A stretch of 64,000 nucleotides of DNA from CBDCYS01 sp965226185 (GTDB lineage: Bacteria; Acidobacteriota; Terriglobia; Bryobacterales; UBA6623), in NCBI GenBank assembly GCA_965226185.1, contig CBDDCT010000006.1:806001-870000 (forward strand), written 5' to 3'. Position numbers and translations under genes: made by a program. This document shows positions 35,629 to 45,731 of the stretch, piece after piece (position 1 is the stretch's first letter; each line of letters starts with the position of its first letter). Under the pieces are notes generated by a model. The model saw only the letters and a program-made list of their open reading frames with translations, was not told the origin of the DNA and did no database searches.

Positions 35629-37428
35629 GTGTCGAAATGGCGCATGTTTCCATCAAAGCACCAATGGAGGAATTGGTCTCTGCCCAGCAAGCTGACTGCC
35701 ATCGGTGCGCTTATAGGTGTCATAGGGTTGTTGTGGAGCATCGGTTCCGACCTCTTCCCTGGGCGTAGGGCCGGAATCACGCTTGAGCAACATGAAGCGA
35801 GCCTAAAACGCCGTGAGCAGGAGCTCCGCGAGGAGTTCGCCAGATTGAGCCCTGAAGAGTTTGATAGGCGGTCCCTTCTCGAAAAAGAACTAGCCTCAGC
35901 CGAAGAGAGGCTGAGGGACGTGAAGACCGGCTACGAAGACATGCTGAAGAACGTTGCTGCGGTAGCGAAGACCCTTGAGGAACTCAAGGACCGCTTCCGT
36001 CCGGAGCAGTTCCAGCAGGCGCAGGAGGCCTTGGCGAAAGGCGACACCGAGGCCGCCGACGCACTTCTCAAAAACGCCCCAGCCCTGGACGACGACGAGG
36101 CTGCCGAAGTGGCCTATCAACGTGGAAAGCTTGCCGAGACTCGGATCGACTTCGCGGTAGCCCGTCAACAATTCAATCGCGCTGTTCAACTGAAGCCGGA
36201 TAATCCACTATATTTGGACTCGGCCGGAAGTATCCTCTCCACGCTCGGCGCATACGGGGAAGCTGCCCCGCTCTATAAGCGCGCCCTCAGAATCCGCGAA
36301 AAATCGCTCGGTCCCGAACACCCCGACACCGCCGCTGGCCTCAACAACCTAGCTGTGCTCTACCGCCACCAAGGGCGCTATGACGAGGCCGAGCCACTCT
36401 ACGTACGCGCCGTCGCCATGTTGGAAAAGGCGCTCGGTCCCGAACACCCCAACACAGCCCAAAGCCTCAGCAATCTGGCGGAGCTCTACAGACGCCAAGC
36501 CCGGTATGACAAGGCCGAACCTCTCTTCGAGCGCGCCCTCGAGAGCACCGAAAAAGCGCTCGGCCCCGAACACAACAAAACCGCTCAAATTCTCAACAAT
36601 CTGGCGGGGCTATACAAAAGCCAAGGCCGCTATAGCGAGGCCGAGACGTTCTACCAGCGTGCTCTCGAAATCCACGAAATGGCTTTCGGACCCGAACACC
36701 CCAACACCGCGACTAGCCTCAACAACCTGGCGGAGCTCTACCGCCACCAAGGGCGCTATGACGAGGCCGAGCCGCTGTACATACGCGCCCTCAGAATCCG
36801 CGAAAAATCACTCGGACCCGAACACCCCAACACCGCGACTAGCCTCAACAACCTGGGGTTGTTGTACGAGCACCAAAGGCGCTATGACGAAGCCGAGCCA
36901 CTCTTTCAGCTCGCCCTCAAAATCCGAGAAAAAAGGCTCGGGGCCGCACATTCCGACACCGCCGGGACCCTTAATAACCTAGCGCTGGTTTACAACAGCC
37001 AAGGGCGCTATGACGAGGCTGAGCTGCTCTTCGAGCGCGCCCTCACCATCAAGGAAGAGGCACTCGGACCCGATCACCCCGAGGTCGCCAGCACGGTCAA
37101 CAACCTGGCGATGCTCTACTCCAATGCGGGGCGCTATGACGAAGCCAAGCCGTTCTACCAGCGTGCCCTCGAAATCTACGAAAAGTCACTCGGTCCCGAG
37201 CACACCTCGGTTGCCACCACGCTCAACAACCTGGCCGGCTTTTACCAGAGCCAAAGACTCTATGAAGAGGCCGAGCCGCTCTACAAGCGTGCCCTCGCCA
37301 TCTCAGATAAGGCTCTCGGTGCCGACCACCCCAACACGGCTACATTTGCCAAGAACTATGCCGACCTGCTCCGAACGCTGGAGCGCGAGGAAGAAGCGAG
37401 GGGTTTAGAAGCTCGGTTCAAGCGTTGA
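35629..37428 (+). CDS. Membrane-anchored TPR protein (kinesin-light-chain-type repeats)
   Basis: 599 residues from a GTG start. There is one N-terminal membrane helix (LTAIGALIGVIGLLWSIGSD), then a charged coiled-coil stretch (EQHEASLKRREQELREEFAR), then nine tetratricopeptide repeats of 42 residues with the pattern RYDEAEPLYKRAL and LGPEHPNTATSLNNLA. This is the TPR_10/TPR_12 type seen in kinesin light chain and many bacterial scaffold proteins. The repeats should form a protein-binding superhelix. The partner is unknown. Confidence 0.85.
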   Translation: MSKWRMFPSKHQWRNWSLPSKLTAIGALIGVIGLLWSIGSDLFPGRRAGITLEQHEASLKRREQELREEFARLSPEEFDRRSLLEKELASAEERLRDVKTGYEDMLKNVAAVAKTLEELKDRFRPEQFQQAQEALAKGDTEAADALLKNAPALDDDEAAEVAYQRGKLAETRIDFAVARQQFNRAVQLKPDNPLYLDSAGSILSTLGAYGEAAPLYKRALRIREKSLGPEHPDTAAGLNNLAVLYRHQGRYDEAEPLYVRAVAMLEKALGPEHPNTAQSLSNLAELYRRQARYDKAEPLFERALESTEKALGPEHNKTAQILNNLAGLYKSQGRYSEAETFYQRALEIHEMAFGPEHPNTATSLNNLAELYRHQGRYDEAEPLYIRALRIREKSLGPEHPNTATSLNNLGLLYEHQRRYDEAEPLFQLALKIREKRLGAAHSDTAGTLNNLALVYNSQGRYDEAELLFERALTIKEEALGPDHPEVASTVNNLAMLYSNAGRYDEAKPFYQRALEIYEKSLGPEHTSVATTLNNLAGFYQSQRLYEEAEPLYKRALAISDKALGADHPNTATFAKNYADLLRTLEREEEARGLEARFKR

Positions 37429-38061
37429 GTTTCAGGCCCGTGAGTTTGGCGGCTGCCCGAGCAGGCGTCTGAATCTCAGGCACCAAAAGAACCACGGGGG
37501 TCTGTGCTCTGCTCTTGCAGAGCTACCCAAACTCAAAACCTTCTACAGCAGTATGGACTCAACCAAAACAATGCTTAGAGGACGATTGCAAAAGTCGGAC
37601 GTCGACTTGGGGGACGTTGGGGGCCTGAATGGGGCGTCTACTTGGTATGGGCGGTTTTGGATCAATCCTGCGCCGTCAGGGAGGATCTAGTGGGCCGACA
37701 GTTCTGACGACAGTTTTGGCAGGACGGGATCAGCAGCGGGCCCGGTTGACGTGTTCCGATGAATCCTCAGCCGATGCGCCGGGCGCTGTCACACTGGGCA
37801 GAGCTTACGCCCAGCCGCGACGCTCCGGAGCCGATCTGTAGCAGAGTTTGGACCGCGACCTGCTCGTGGATCGGCACGTCGGCCTCGCGGTCGATTTGAG
37901 CCTCGAGCACCGCGACCAGAGCATTGTGACACTTCACAAACTGTCACTCTCCAGCTAGACACGAAGTTCCCCCCGCTCTAAGCTTCGAGACATGACCGAG
38001 ACCAAACCGAGATTCGCCGTTCAAGGGGAATCGGCGCAGCCTGTGGAGGTGGGTCGACATA
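37429..38061. other. Gene-poor region
   Basis: About 630 bases with no convincing gene. Contains one copy of the dispersed 35-bp repeat at 37658. GGAGGTGGG at 38045-38053 is the ribosome binding site of the next gene. Confidence 0.45.
37658..37692 (+). repeat. Dispersed 35-bp repeat, copy 3
   Basis: Begins TGGATCAATC, contains GCCGTCAGGG and GGATCTAG. One frame reads WINPAPSGRI then TAG. Confidence 0.65.
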
Positions 38062-38658
38062 ATGGCAATCGGCAAATTATTTCGTGAGAATGCCGCACTT
38101 GTCATCGGCATCCTGTTGCCGGTCGCGGTGGTCGTCTTCTTCTTGCTGGCGACGTATATTCCACGCCTGCTGGTGGATCCGCCGCAATACGATTTTCTGT
38201 TCGCGCAGGATTACAGCTACTCCAATCAGCAGTCTCGTTGGCGCTATGAAATCGACATCGATGCTCAGGGCAAGCTTCGCGTCCGGGCTTTTCTGACCGA
38301 GCCCAACAAGTACGCCCCTCGCGCCCGGCTGTTCTTGTACGAGCATTTGAGCGGCAATGTTCGGGAAATCAGCCTGCCGTTACCGGAGACGGCCGAGGAT
38401 GCCGAGGCTGGAGTCGTCGTTGAAGTTCCCGAGTTCAGCAACCAAGTCATCGACTCACGCCGGGTCGCCCCCGACGGGTACGAACTCGTCGAGCGCCGCC
38501 GCGGCAGAGGCGATCTGCTGGGCCTGTTCTACCGAGGGAGCCGGCGTGGCTTGGCGATCGGCAAGAACGGCGCTGTGGTTGCCGTGGCGTCCCGCAATGA
38601 CTTCAACTGGTACGGTGCTCGGTTTCTGGGCTGGATCGTTACTCCGCCCGATCAATAA
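38062..38658 (+). CDS. Membrane-anchored protein of unknown function
   Basis: 198 residues with one N-terminal membrane helix (AALVIGILLPVAVVVFFLLA) and a beta-rich domain predicted outside the membrane (YDFLFAQDYSYSN, WRYEIDIDAQGKLRVRAF, DLLGLFYRGSRRGLAIG). I do not recognise the domain with certainty. It has a good ribosome binding site and is followed four bases later by a polytopic membrane protein, so the two probably work together. Confidence 0.7.
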   Translation: MAIGKLFRENAALVIGILLPVAVVVFFLLATYIPRLLVDPPQYDFLFAQDYSYSNQQSRWRYEIDIDAQGKLRVRAFLTEPNKYAPRARLFLYEHLSGNVREISLPLPETAEDAEAGVVVEVPEFSNQVIDSRRVAPDGYELVERRRGRGDLLGLFYRGSRRGLAIGKNGAVVAVASRNDFNWYGARFLGWIVTPPDQ

Positions 38659-38662
38659 GCCT

Positions 38663-39595
38663 ATGACCGCGAAAAAACAAGCGCTGAAGCAAATCGGGGA
38701 CATCGCGCGCCAACACGACCTGACGGCGGCCGAGATACTGGAAGAACTGTCTCCCTCGGACGAGCCTTCCGATTCAAAATCGTCCGTCCTGACGCGCCTC
38801 TTCGGCTACTTAGGTGGAATTTTCGTACTCGCCGGCCTGGGCGTATTCATCGAGATGCAGTGGGGAGCGATGAATTCCATCGCCAGAATCACCGTCACGC
38901 TCGGTTCGGGTATCGCGGCGTTCGTCATGGCCCTCTTCGCCCTCGGTGACGAGCGCTGGGAAAAGACGGCGACGCCGCTTTTCTTACTAGCGGCGCTACT
39001 GCAGCCCACGGGCATCCTGGTGGCTATCGACGAGTTCTCGAGGGGTGGCGACGAGCGTCACGCGATCCTGCTGACCTCGGGCGTCCTGTTGATTCAGCAG
39101 ACTCTGACTTTTCTCAAAACGAGGCGCACGGTGCTGCTCTTCATGGCTCTCATTTTTGCGGTGTGCTTGTACGGAACCGCCATGGACCTCGCCGATCTGG
39201 ATGAAGACTTGATCGTCTTCACTCTAGGGCTTTCGGTTTTGCTGGTCACCTATTCGACCGACCGAACGCCTCACGCGGCGATCGCTCCTTTCTGGTACTT
39301 CGTGAGTTCGGCCGCGATGTTGGCGGGATTGTTTTCTCTGATTCAAGACTCCGTGCTGGAGATCTTGTTTTTGGCCGCCGCCTGCGGTCTGGTGTTTTTG
39401 AGCACCTGGGTCAAGAGCCGCGGTTTGCTGTTTGTCGGAACGGTGGCGATTTTGAGTTACGTCGGCTATTACACCGCCGAGAACTTTTCCCACGTAGTCG
39501 GCTGGCCAATCGCCCTGATCCTTTTCGGCCTGTTGTTGATCGGGCTCAGCGCGGTCGCGTTTCGGATCAACCGCAAGTACATCGCCGCGAAGTAG
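38663..39595 (+). CDS. Polytopic membrane protein (DUF2157-like)
   Basis: 310 residues. A short soluble head (KQIGDIARQHDLTAAEILEEL) precedes about eight or nine membrane helices, beginning LFGYLGGIFVLAGLGVFIEM. This resembles the DUF2157 membrane-protein group, where a small N-terminal domain is followed by paired helices. The frame is open upstream to 38357 but that part overlaps the previous gene; the ATG four bases after its stop is chosen. Function unknown; coupled to the gene before it. Confidence 0.7.
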   Translation: MTAKKQALKQIGDIARQHDLTAAEILEELSPSDEPSDSKSSVLTRLFGYLGGIFVLAGLGVFIEMQWGAMNSIARITVTLGSGIAAFVMALFALGDERWEKTATPLFLLAALLQPTGILVAIDEFSRGGDERHAILLTSGVLLIQQTLTFLKTRRTVLLFMALIFAVCLYGTAMDLADLDEDLIVFTLGLSVLLVTYSTDRTPHAAIAPFWYFVSSAAMLAGLFSLIQDSVLEILFLAAACGLVFLSTWVKSRGLLFVGTVAILSYVGYYTAENFSHVVGWPIALILFGLLLIGLSAVAFRINRKYIAAK

Positions 39596-40162
39596 AGGGT
39601 GAATCTCGATGATGGGATGACAAAGCCCGTCACGTCGTACTCAAGTCGGGTCGCCAGCTGCTGCAATTCTCCGACAGTTCTTGTCTGGACCTTGGGGACT
39701 AGCGAAACACTTCGCGGAGATAGGGTTGCCGCAGGAGGCGCAAGACTTCGAGTCGCTCGCTCCTAGGGCGATAAGCGAAGACTGGAAAACCGAAGCCGCC
39801 GCTCTACACTCTGCTGCGGGCCGAAGTAGAATTCGAACTCAAGGAAGCGGTCGAAGCCGCCATTGACTTCTGAAGCCGCTTACCGAGGTCGGTCTTGGTC
39901 TTGCGGATCTTGCCAATCGAGCCAGCGGCCGCGCGGACGAGTCTAGCGAGTCGTCTAGGAACATCTGTCTCGTTAACGTAACCAATCGCCCTCACGCACG
40001 CCTTGCTAGGTGCGCCGCTCAAATTCTCGACCATGTTGGCCCCTGTTTCCCTGTGCTTGCGCGTTATCTGCTTTGGAAGGATTGTTTCAGCGGTGCAGGC
40101 CTTTTGCCTTCCCGTGACAAATCCCGATGCGAAGTGCTGGATCACCTGGCAACGATTCGGTC
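39596..40162. other. Region upstream of cas3 without a clear gene
   Basis: About 570 bases. A 113-codon minus-strand frame (39804-40145) and a plus-strand tail ending near 39870 (LYTLLRAEVEFELKEAVEAA) overlap each other; neither has recognisable family features. The promoter of the cas operon should lie at the right end. Confidence 0.4.
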
Positions 40163-40334
40163 ATGTCGGCTCTCTGGGCTAAGGCCGGACAGGCTGGCAA
40201 TCCGAAACGCTATCACCCGCTTATTTGTCACATGCTCGACTCTGCAGGGGTCGCGTACTTGATGTGGACTAGTGTCCTGGGAAAGGGCCTGCGTGCCCAG
40301 ATTGCGAGTTCGCTCAATCTCGACGAAGATGCTA

Positions 40335-42135
40335 CCTGAATTATGCACTGCGGGGTGCACCGGAGGAGGGCTGAGCCGCCAGGGGCCATTTGGGGGACCC
40401 CCGAAAACATGGGGTAAAAAGGTAGGCTGGCAAAGATTTCAGCTTCGCCAGTCAACCCCAAGGAGGTCACCCAAATGGTTACCAAGCGAAAACAGCATAG
40501 CTCCCGAAGGCCCGTCAAACAAGGCCGGGGCGCGAGGGCCCCGCGGCCCAATAAAATCGGGGCTGCCACGCCTTATCACTTCCGCGGCAAGAATCTGACT
40601 CCCTACGGCGGCTTGCTGCCCGTCGCCACCCTGCTCGAAAAACTCGGCTTCCAGGCGCTGCTGGAAGAAACCATCACGAACAAACGAATCACCCGTGTGA
40701 TGAGCCTCTACCAGTTTGTGCTGGCCCTCGTGCTGGGCCTCTATGTCGGCTTTGCGCGGCTGAACCAACTCCGCTTCATCGCCCGCGACCCCATCTTGAC
40801 CGGCATCTTGCAAGTGACGCGTCTGCCGCCGCAGTCCACGCTGTGGCGCTTTCTGGCCTCGCTGCACCTCAACGTGGCGAAGCAGATCCTTTCCATTCAG
40901 CGCCAGCTGCGGGAACGAGTCTGGGCCGCGGCCCAGGTGAAATTGGAGACGGTGACGCTGGACACCGACACCACCGTGCACACGCTCTACGGCCGCCAGA
41001 TGGGCGGGCGCAAGAGTTACAACCCCAAGAACAAGGGCAAGCGCAGCTACCAGCCGATACTGACTTTCCTGGCCGAGACGCGCGAATACCTGATGGGCGG
41101 GTTGCGCAACGGCGACCGGCCCACGGGCCGGCAGATCGCCGCCCACCTCGAGAGCGCCTTTCGGGCTTTGCCGCACGGCGTGAAGAAAATCCTGGCGCGG
41201 GCCGATTCCGGGTTTTATTGCTGGGAGGCGGTGGAGGCCTATGAAAAGGCGGCTTGTCAGTTCGTCATCGTGGCGCGCAAGACCAGGCGGCTGGTCGAGC
41301 AGTTGCAGCAAGCGGCCTGGAAGCCCTCGCCCCACAGCGATGCGGATGCGGAATGCGAATTCCTCTACCAGCCGCAGGGCTGGGCGCGGGCCTGTCGTTT
41401 CCTGGCGCTGCGTTACGAAAACGAACCCGCGGCCGGCGCGGCCGAGCAATACCAGCTGTTTGCCACCAGCGCTTACACCTACCGCGTGTTTGTCACCAAC
41501 CTGGCCGAACCGATCGCGGCGGTGGTGTGGTTTTACAATCAGCGCGCCGCAGCCGAGAACCTCATCAAGGAGGCCAACAACGACGCCGGGCTGGCGGCCC
41601 ATCCCTCGCGCCGCTTTGACATGAACCGCAATCACTTTCAGCTGGCCATGCTGGCCTACAACCTCAACTGCTGGCTGCTGCTGTTCAACCGCGAAGCCCA
41701 AGCCAGCGTGGAGACACTGCGGCACACCACCCTGGCGACGGCGCGGCTGCGCTTTCTGTTCGTGGCGGCCAAGATCTGGCGGCACGCCGGCAGAACGGGT
41801 GTCAGCTACAGCGATCATTATGAGGAAAAGGGCCTGTTTGAACGGCTGATGCGGCGGCTGCGGGCGATGGGGCCACCGGGATCGAGCTTCGCGCCGGTGG
41901 TGGAGGGTGCGCTGAGTTGAGGGGCGCTCCATGCATAAAATTTCATGCACTCGCCGCAACGTACTGGGAACACGCCGCTTGCCCGCCCGCTTTTGCCCGC
42001 CGGGATTGGCAGGCGGCTCAAACAGGGAGGGAAACAGAGGAAAAGACGACTTGCTAAATCACTGAGTTGACACGACTGCCGCTACCGCCACAACTCCATC
42101 GGCGATGGCTACGCCGAATCTGTGCATAATTCAGG
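40335..42135 (+). mobile_element. IS1380-family insertion sequence in cas3
   Basis: 1801-bp element with terminal inverted repeats CCTGAATTATGCAC (left) and its complement at the right end. It is flanked by a 5-bp target duplication TGCTA (40330-40334, 42136-42140). It carries one intact transposase. A decayed relative of its right end sits at the far end of the CRISPR array (54091-54183). Confidence 0.92.
40475..41920 (+). CDS. IS1380-family transposase (element in cas3)
   Basis: 481-residue DDE transposase with a good ribosome binding site (AAGGAGGT, 40460-40467). Motifs: the catalytic Asp in TLDTDTTVHTLYG, the second Asp in ARADSGFYCWE and the Glu in AAENLIKEANNDAGL, followed by FQLAMLAYNLNCW. 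It is only distantly related to the other two transposases of the window. Intact. Confidence 0.9.
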   Translation: MVTKRKQHSSRRPVKQGRGARAPRPNKIGAATPYHFRGKNLTPYGGLLPVATLLEKLGFQALLEETITNKRITRVMSLYQFVLALVLGLYVGFARLNQLRFIARDPILTGILQVTRLPPQSTLWRFLASLHLNVAKQILSIQRQLRERVWAAAQVKLETVTLDTDTTVHTLYGRQMGGRKSYNPKNKGKRSYQPILTFLAETREYLMGGLRNGDRPTGRQIAAHLESAFRALPHGVKKILARADSGFYCWEAVEAYEKAACQFVIVARKTRRLVEQLQQAAWKPSPHSDADAECEFLYQPQGWARACRFLALRYENEPAAGAAEQYQLFATSAYTYRVFVTNLAEPIAAVVWFYNQRAAAENLIKEANNDAGLAAHPSRRFDMNRNHFQLAMLAYNLNCWLLLFNREAQASVETLRHTTLATARLRFLFVAAKIWRHAGRTGVSYSDHYEEKGLFERLMRRLRAMGPPGSSFAPVVEGALS

Positions 42136-44642
42136 TGCTACTAGTCGGTTGCTCGCTTTTCTTGTCGGTGTACACGACGTCGGCAAGGCCTCCCCCGGCT
42201 TCCAGGCCAAGGTCCCGCCGTTTGTTCGCCATCTCTCGGGGCTCGGCTTTCGGTTCCCGACTGCGCGGCTCGATCCGCCGCCGCCCCATGGAAGCATCTC
42301 TGATCGTGTGCTCGACACACATCTCCGCGATTCGTGCGGATTCTCGCCCGACATCAGCTCCCGGCTGGCGGTCGCCGTTGGAGGTCACCATGGATCGTTC
42401 CCCTCTCACCTTGACCTGCAAGATTTAGGAAAGGACTGTCTGGGTCGCGGACTCTGGAAGCGATGTCGTGAGGAGTTAATTCTGGCTCTCACTCAAGAGG
42501 CAGTTGGCGACGTCGACCCGCCGGCACGCCTCCCGCCGGCGACGGCGGTCTGGATCGCTGGCTTTGTCTCGGTGTGCGACTGGATCGCATCGAACACAGA
42601 CTTCTTCCCCTTTGCTGTCGACGGGCGTGACCCGCCTATCGAGAAGTACTGGAACGTAGCGAAGTCCAACGCCGAACGGGCTTTCGAGTCACTTGGCTGG
42701 AATGCCTCACGGTCACCTCGGGGGTCAGCCAGTTTCGCTAATCTATTCCCCTTTATTGACTCGCCGCGGCCGATGCAAAAGGTCGTCGCCGAAATGGCGG
42801 ACAGTATGCTCGAACCCGCGCTCGTCATTATCGAATCGCCCACTGGAGAAGGGAAGACGGAAGCTGCGCTGCTTCTCATGCGTCGCTGGCTTTCCGTTCT
42901 GGGTCAGCGCGGCGCCTACTTCGCCTTGCCGACCCAGGCGACGAGCAATCAAATGTTTACGCGGGTTCGGGACTTTCTCCGCCATGCCGAGCTAGGCGAC
43001 CGCGTGGATCTTCAGCTCCTGCACGGCCACGCTTCGCTGTCGGAGGAGTTCCAGGAGCTGCGGCGGCGGCCGCTGTTCACCCCAGCTGGGATCGGCGACC
43101 AGCCAACGACAGGCGAAGCCGATGTTGTCGCCAGCGAGTGGTTCACACACCGGAAGCGGGGCCTGCTCGGAGCATTCGGAGTCGGCACTGTTGATCAGCT
43201 GCTCCTCTGCGGTCTCCAAGCGAGGCACGTCTTCGTGCGCTTGTTCGGCGTCGCCGGCAAGACTGTCATTGTCGACGAAGTCCACGCCTACGATACTTAC
43301 ATGACCACATTGCTTGAACGGGTGCTGGAGTGGCTGGCGGCCCTCGAAGTCCCTGTCGTGCTGCTGTCGGCGACGCTGCCGACGCAACGCAGAAGGCGAC
43401 TACTCGAAGCCTATGGTCGGGGTGGCGGCATGAAGGTGTGTGCCGAGCCGAAGCCAGCTCCATACCCGCGGATTTCCTGTCTCAGAGCTGGCCAGAATCG
43501 GATCTACACGCAGCCGGTCAGCGTTGATCCTGCCAACTTGAGAACTATTCACGTTGAGTCGTTGCCCTCGGAGTCCGAATCGAGCTTCCCCGAGCTGGCG
43601 CAACTGCTCCAAGAGCGGCTGCGACAGGGCGGCTGCGCAGCGATCGTGTGCAATACGGTCGGGTCCGCTCAACGCTTGTATCAACAGCTGCTGCTGCTGT
43701 TTCCCGGTGAAGAGCTTGACCTGCTGCATTCCCGCTACATCTTCGGACACCGCGACGAGCGCGAGAAGCGGGTGTTTCGCCGGTACGGTAAGGACCTAAC
43801 GACGCGCCCCACACGAAGCGTCCTCGTCTCGACGCAAATCATCGAGCAGAGCGTCGACCTCGACTTTGACCTACTGGTCACCGACCTGGCACCCATCGAC
43901 CTTGTCCTTCAACGCGCCGGCCGCCTACATCGGCACCACCGCGACAAGGACCAGCCTCGCCCGGCACCTCTTTCCAATCCCACACTAATTGTGCGGATGC
44001 CGGCTCTACTTGCAGAAGGGTCGCCGCAGCTCGACGAAGGGTCGAGACGAGTCTACGCTCCTCACATTCTCCTTCGCAGCTGGCTTGCGCTTAAAGAGAG
44101 AGAGGCTCTCCGAATCCCCGACGACGTGGAGTCGCTTGTCGAGCAGGTCTACAACGAAGAACCGCCGCCCCACGATCTCTTGCCGGCCATCAAGTCCATG
44201 TGGCGCGACACGGCCGACGATTGGAACAAAGCTGTTACAGAAGACGCAAATCAGGCTGCTCAAAGGCTCATCAAAGTGCCATCGTATGATGGACAGCTAG
44301 CTGATTTCACCCGCGCCAACCTGGAAGAGGACTCACCCGATCTGCATAAAGCTTTCCAAGCTCTGACGCGTCTCACAGAGCCCAACGTCAGCGTGATCTG
44401 CCTTGAGAGCACGGACGCTCTGAACTCCCCGCTCTCCGCGTCCGAGACGAAGCGGCTGTTGCGCCGGGCACTTCGTATAACTGATCGCCGGGTCGTTTTC
44501 GCCCTGCTTCAGACTCCTGTTCCGTCTGCGTGGTCACGATCCGCCCTACTCCGCCATCATCGGCCCCTCTTGATGCGGGAAGGCCTCGCCAACGTCGCGG
44601 GCCACACGCTCCGATACGACAACCAGCTAGGCTTGACAATCC

Positions 44643-44651
44643 AAAAGGAGG
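44643..44651 (+). promoter_or_regulatory. Ribosome binding site for cse1
   Basis: AAAAGGAGG lies 4 bases before a GTG at 44656, inside the end of cas3. It supports a GTG start and translational coupling. Confidence 0.7.
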
Positions 44652-45731
44652 CTGCGTGTTCAGCTTCAACCTAGTCGATCAACCCTGGATTCCGTGCCGC
44701 TTCCCGGACGACTCGCGCCCGGTACTGCTCGGGTTGAAAGAAACTCTGGCCCGCGCGCATGAGATCCGCGAGATCGAGTCGGGCTCGCCTATCGTCACCG
44801 CATCCCTTCACCGTCTGCTGCTCGTGATTCTCCACCGACATTTCGAACGTGGATATGGCCCTGTTTCTGCTGACGAATGGGCGGCCCTCTGGAAGCAAGG
44901 CTGCTTCGACGAGACTCTGGTTAGGGACTACCTCCACAATTGGCGGGATCGTTTTGACCTGTTCCATCCTGATCGTCCCTTCTACCAGTGTGCATCCATA
45001 AATAAGCCAGAAGGAGAGCGAAAACCCGCGGCGCTGCTGTCCCCGGAGCTAGCTTCCGGCAACAACGCCACTTTGTTTGACCACTCAAATTCAGTCGAAC
45101 CGGCGAAGTTCAACGCCAGTAAAGCCGCTTGCTCTCTGGTGGCTCTTCAAGCGTTCGCGGCCGGAGGCACGGTTACCGCTGAGAAAGGCCAATCTTCCGC
45201 GGCTGCCGCTCCTCTTCTCAATCGCGGCACAGTGATGGTCATGGGTGAGACGCTCTTCGAAACATTGCTACTTAATCTTCTTCGTTACGACCCCAAACAG
45301 GGTGACCCGATCGAGTCCGGCGACGACTGTCCGGCGTGGGAACGGGACCAAGAGCCGGATGCCGCGTCTCGTGCGCCGACAGGCTACTTGGACTATCTCA
45401 CCTGGCAAAGCCGCCGTGTCCGGCTCTATCCCTCTTCAACCGAGCAGGAACCGCGAGTCGGCACGGTTCTCGTGATGGAAGGAGAGCGCTTCCCTAAAGG
45501 CTGGGAGCAAATCCACGTCGAACCTATGGTCGCCAGCAGATCGCGTAAGGACAGAGTCGAACCGGTGAGGTTTGAGCCCGAGAAGGCCATTTGGCGCGAT
45601 AGCCTGGCGCTTTTGTCACCTTTTGAGCAGCGAAGCAAGCGCCCTCGAACGATCGATTGGCTGGGTAACCTTGAATACCGTGGCTTCATTGAAAGACCAC
45701 ACCGTCTTCGCCTGTCCGTCGTCGGTCTCAG

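Larger units (their letters stand above)
40163..44674 (+). pseudogene. cas3: Type I-E CRISPR nuclease-helicase Cas3, split by an IS
   Basis: Joining 40163-40334 to 42141-44674 gives one 901-residue frame. The first piece holds the start of the HD nuclease domain (ALWAKAG, YHPLICHMLD). The second continues with GVHDVGKASPGF, Walker A ESPTGEGKTEAAL, the DEVHAYDTYM box, LLSATLP and QRAGRLHRH of the superfamily-2 helicase. Cas3 is recruited by Cascade to unwind and cut target DNA. The IS falls between the two HD motifs, so the 5' piece ends one codon into the element and the rest has no natural start. No other mutation is seen. It is the first gene of the cas operon. Confidence 0.93.

Noticed and set aside
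37835..37945. Minus-strand reading LVAVLEAQIDREADVPIHEQ, faintly like the start of a GntR-type regulator
   Set aside because: Too short and isolated; no helix-turn-helix follows in any frame.
39804..40145. 113-codon minus-strand frame upstream of cas3
   Set aside because: No family features and it overlaps an equally plausible plus-strand tail; left as undetermined.
40439..41959. 506-codon minus-strand frame opposite the transposase in cas3
   Set aside because: It is antisense to a complete DDE transposase with a good ribosome binding site.
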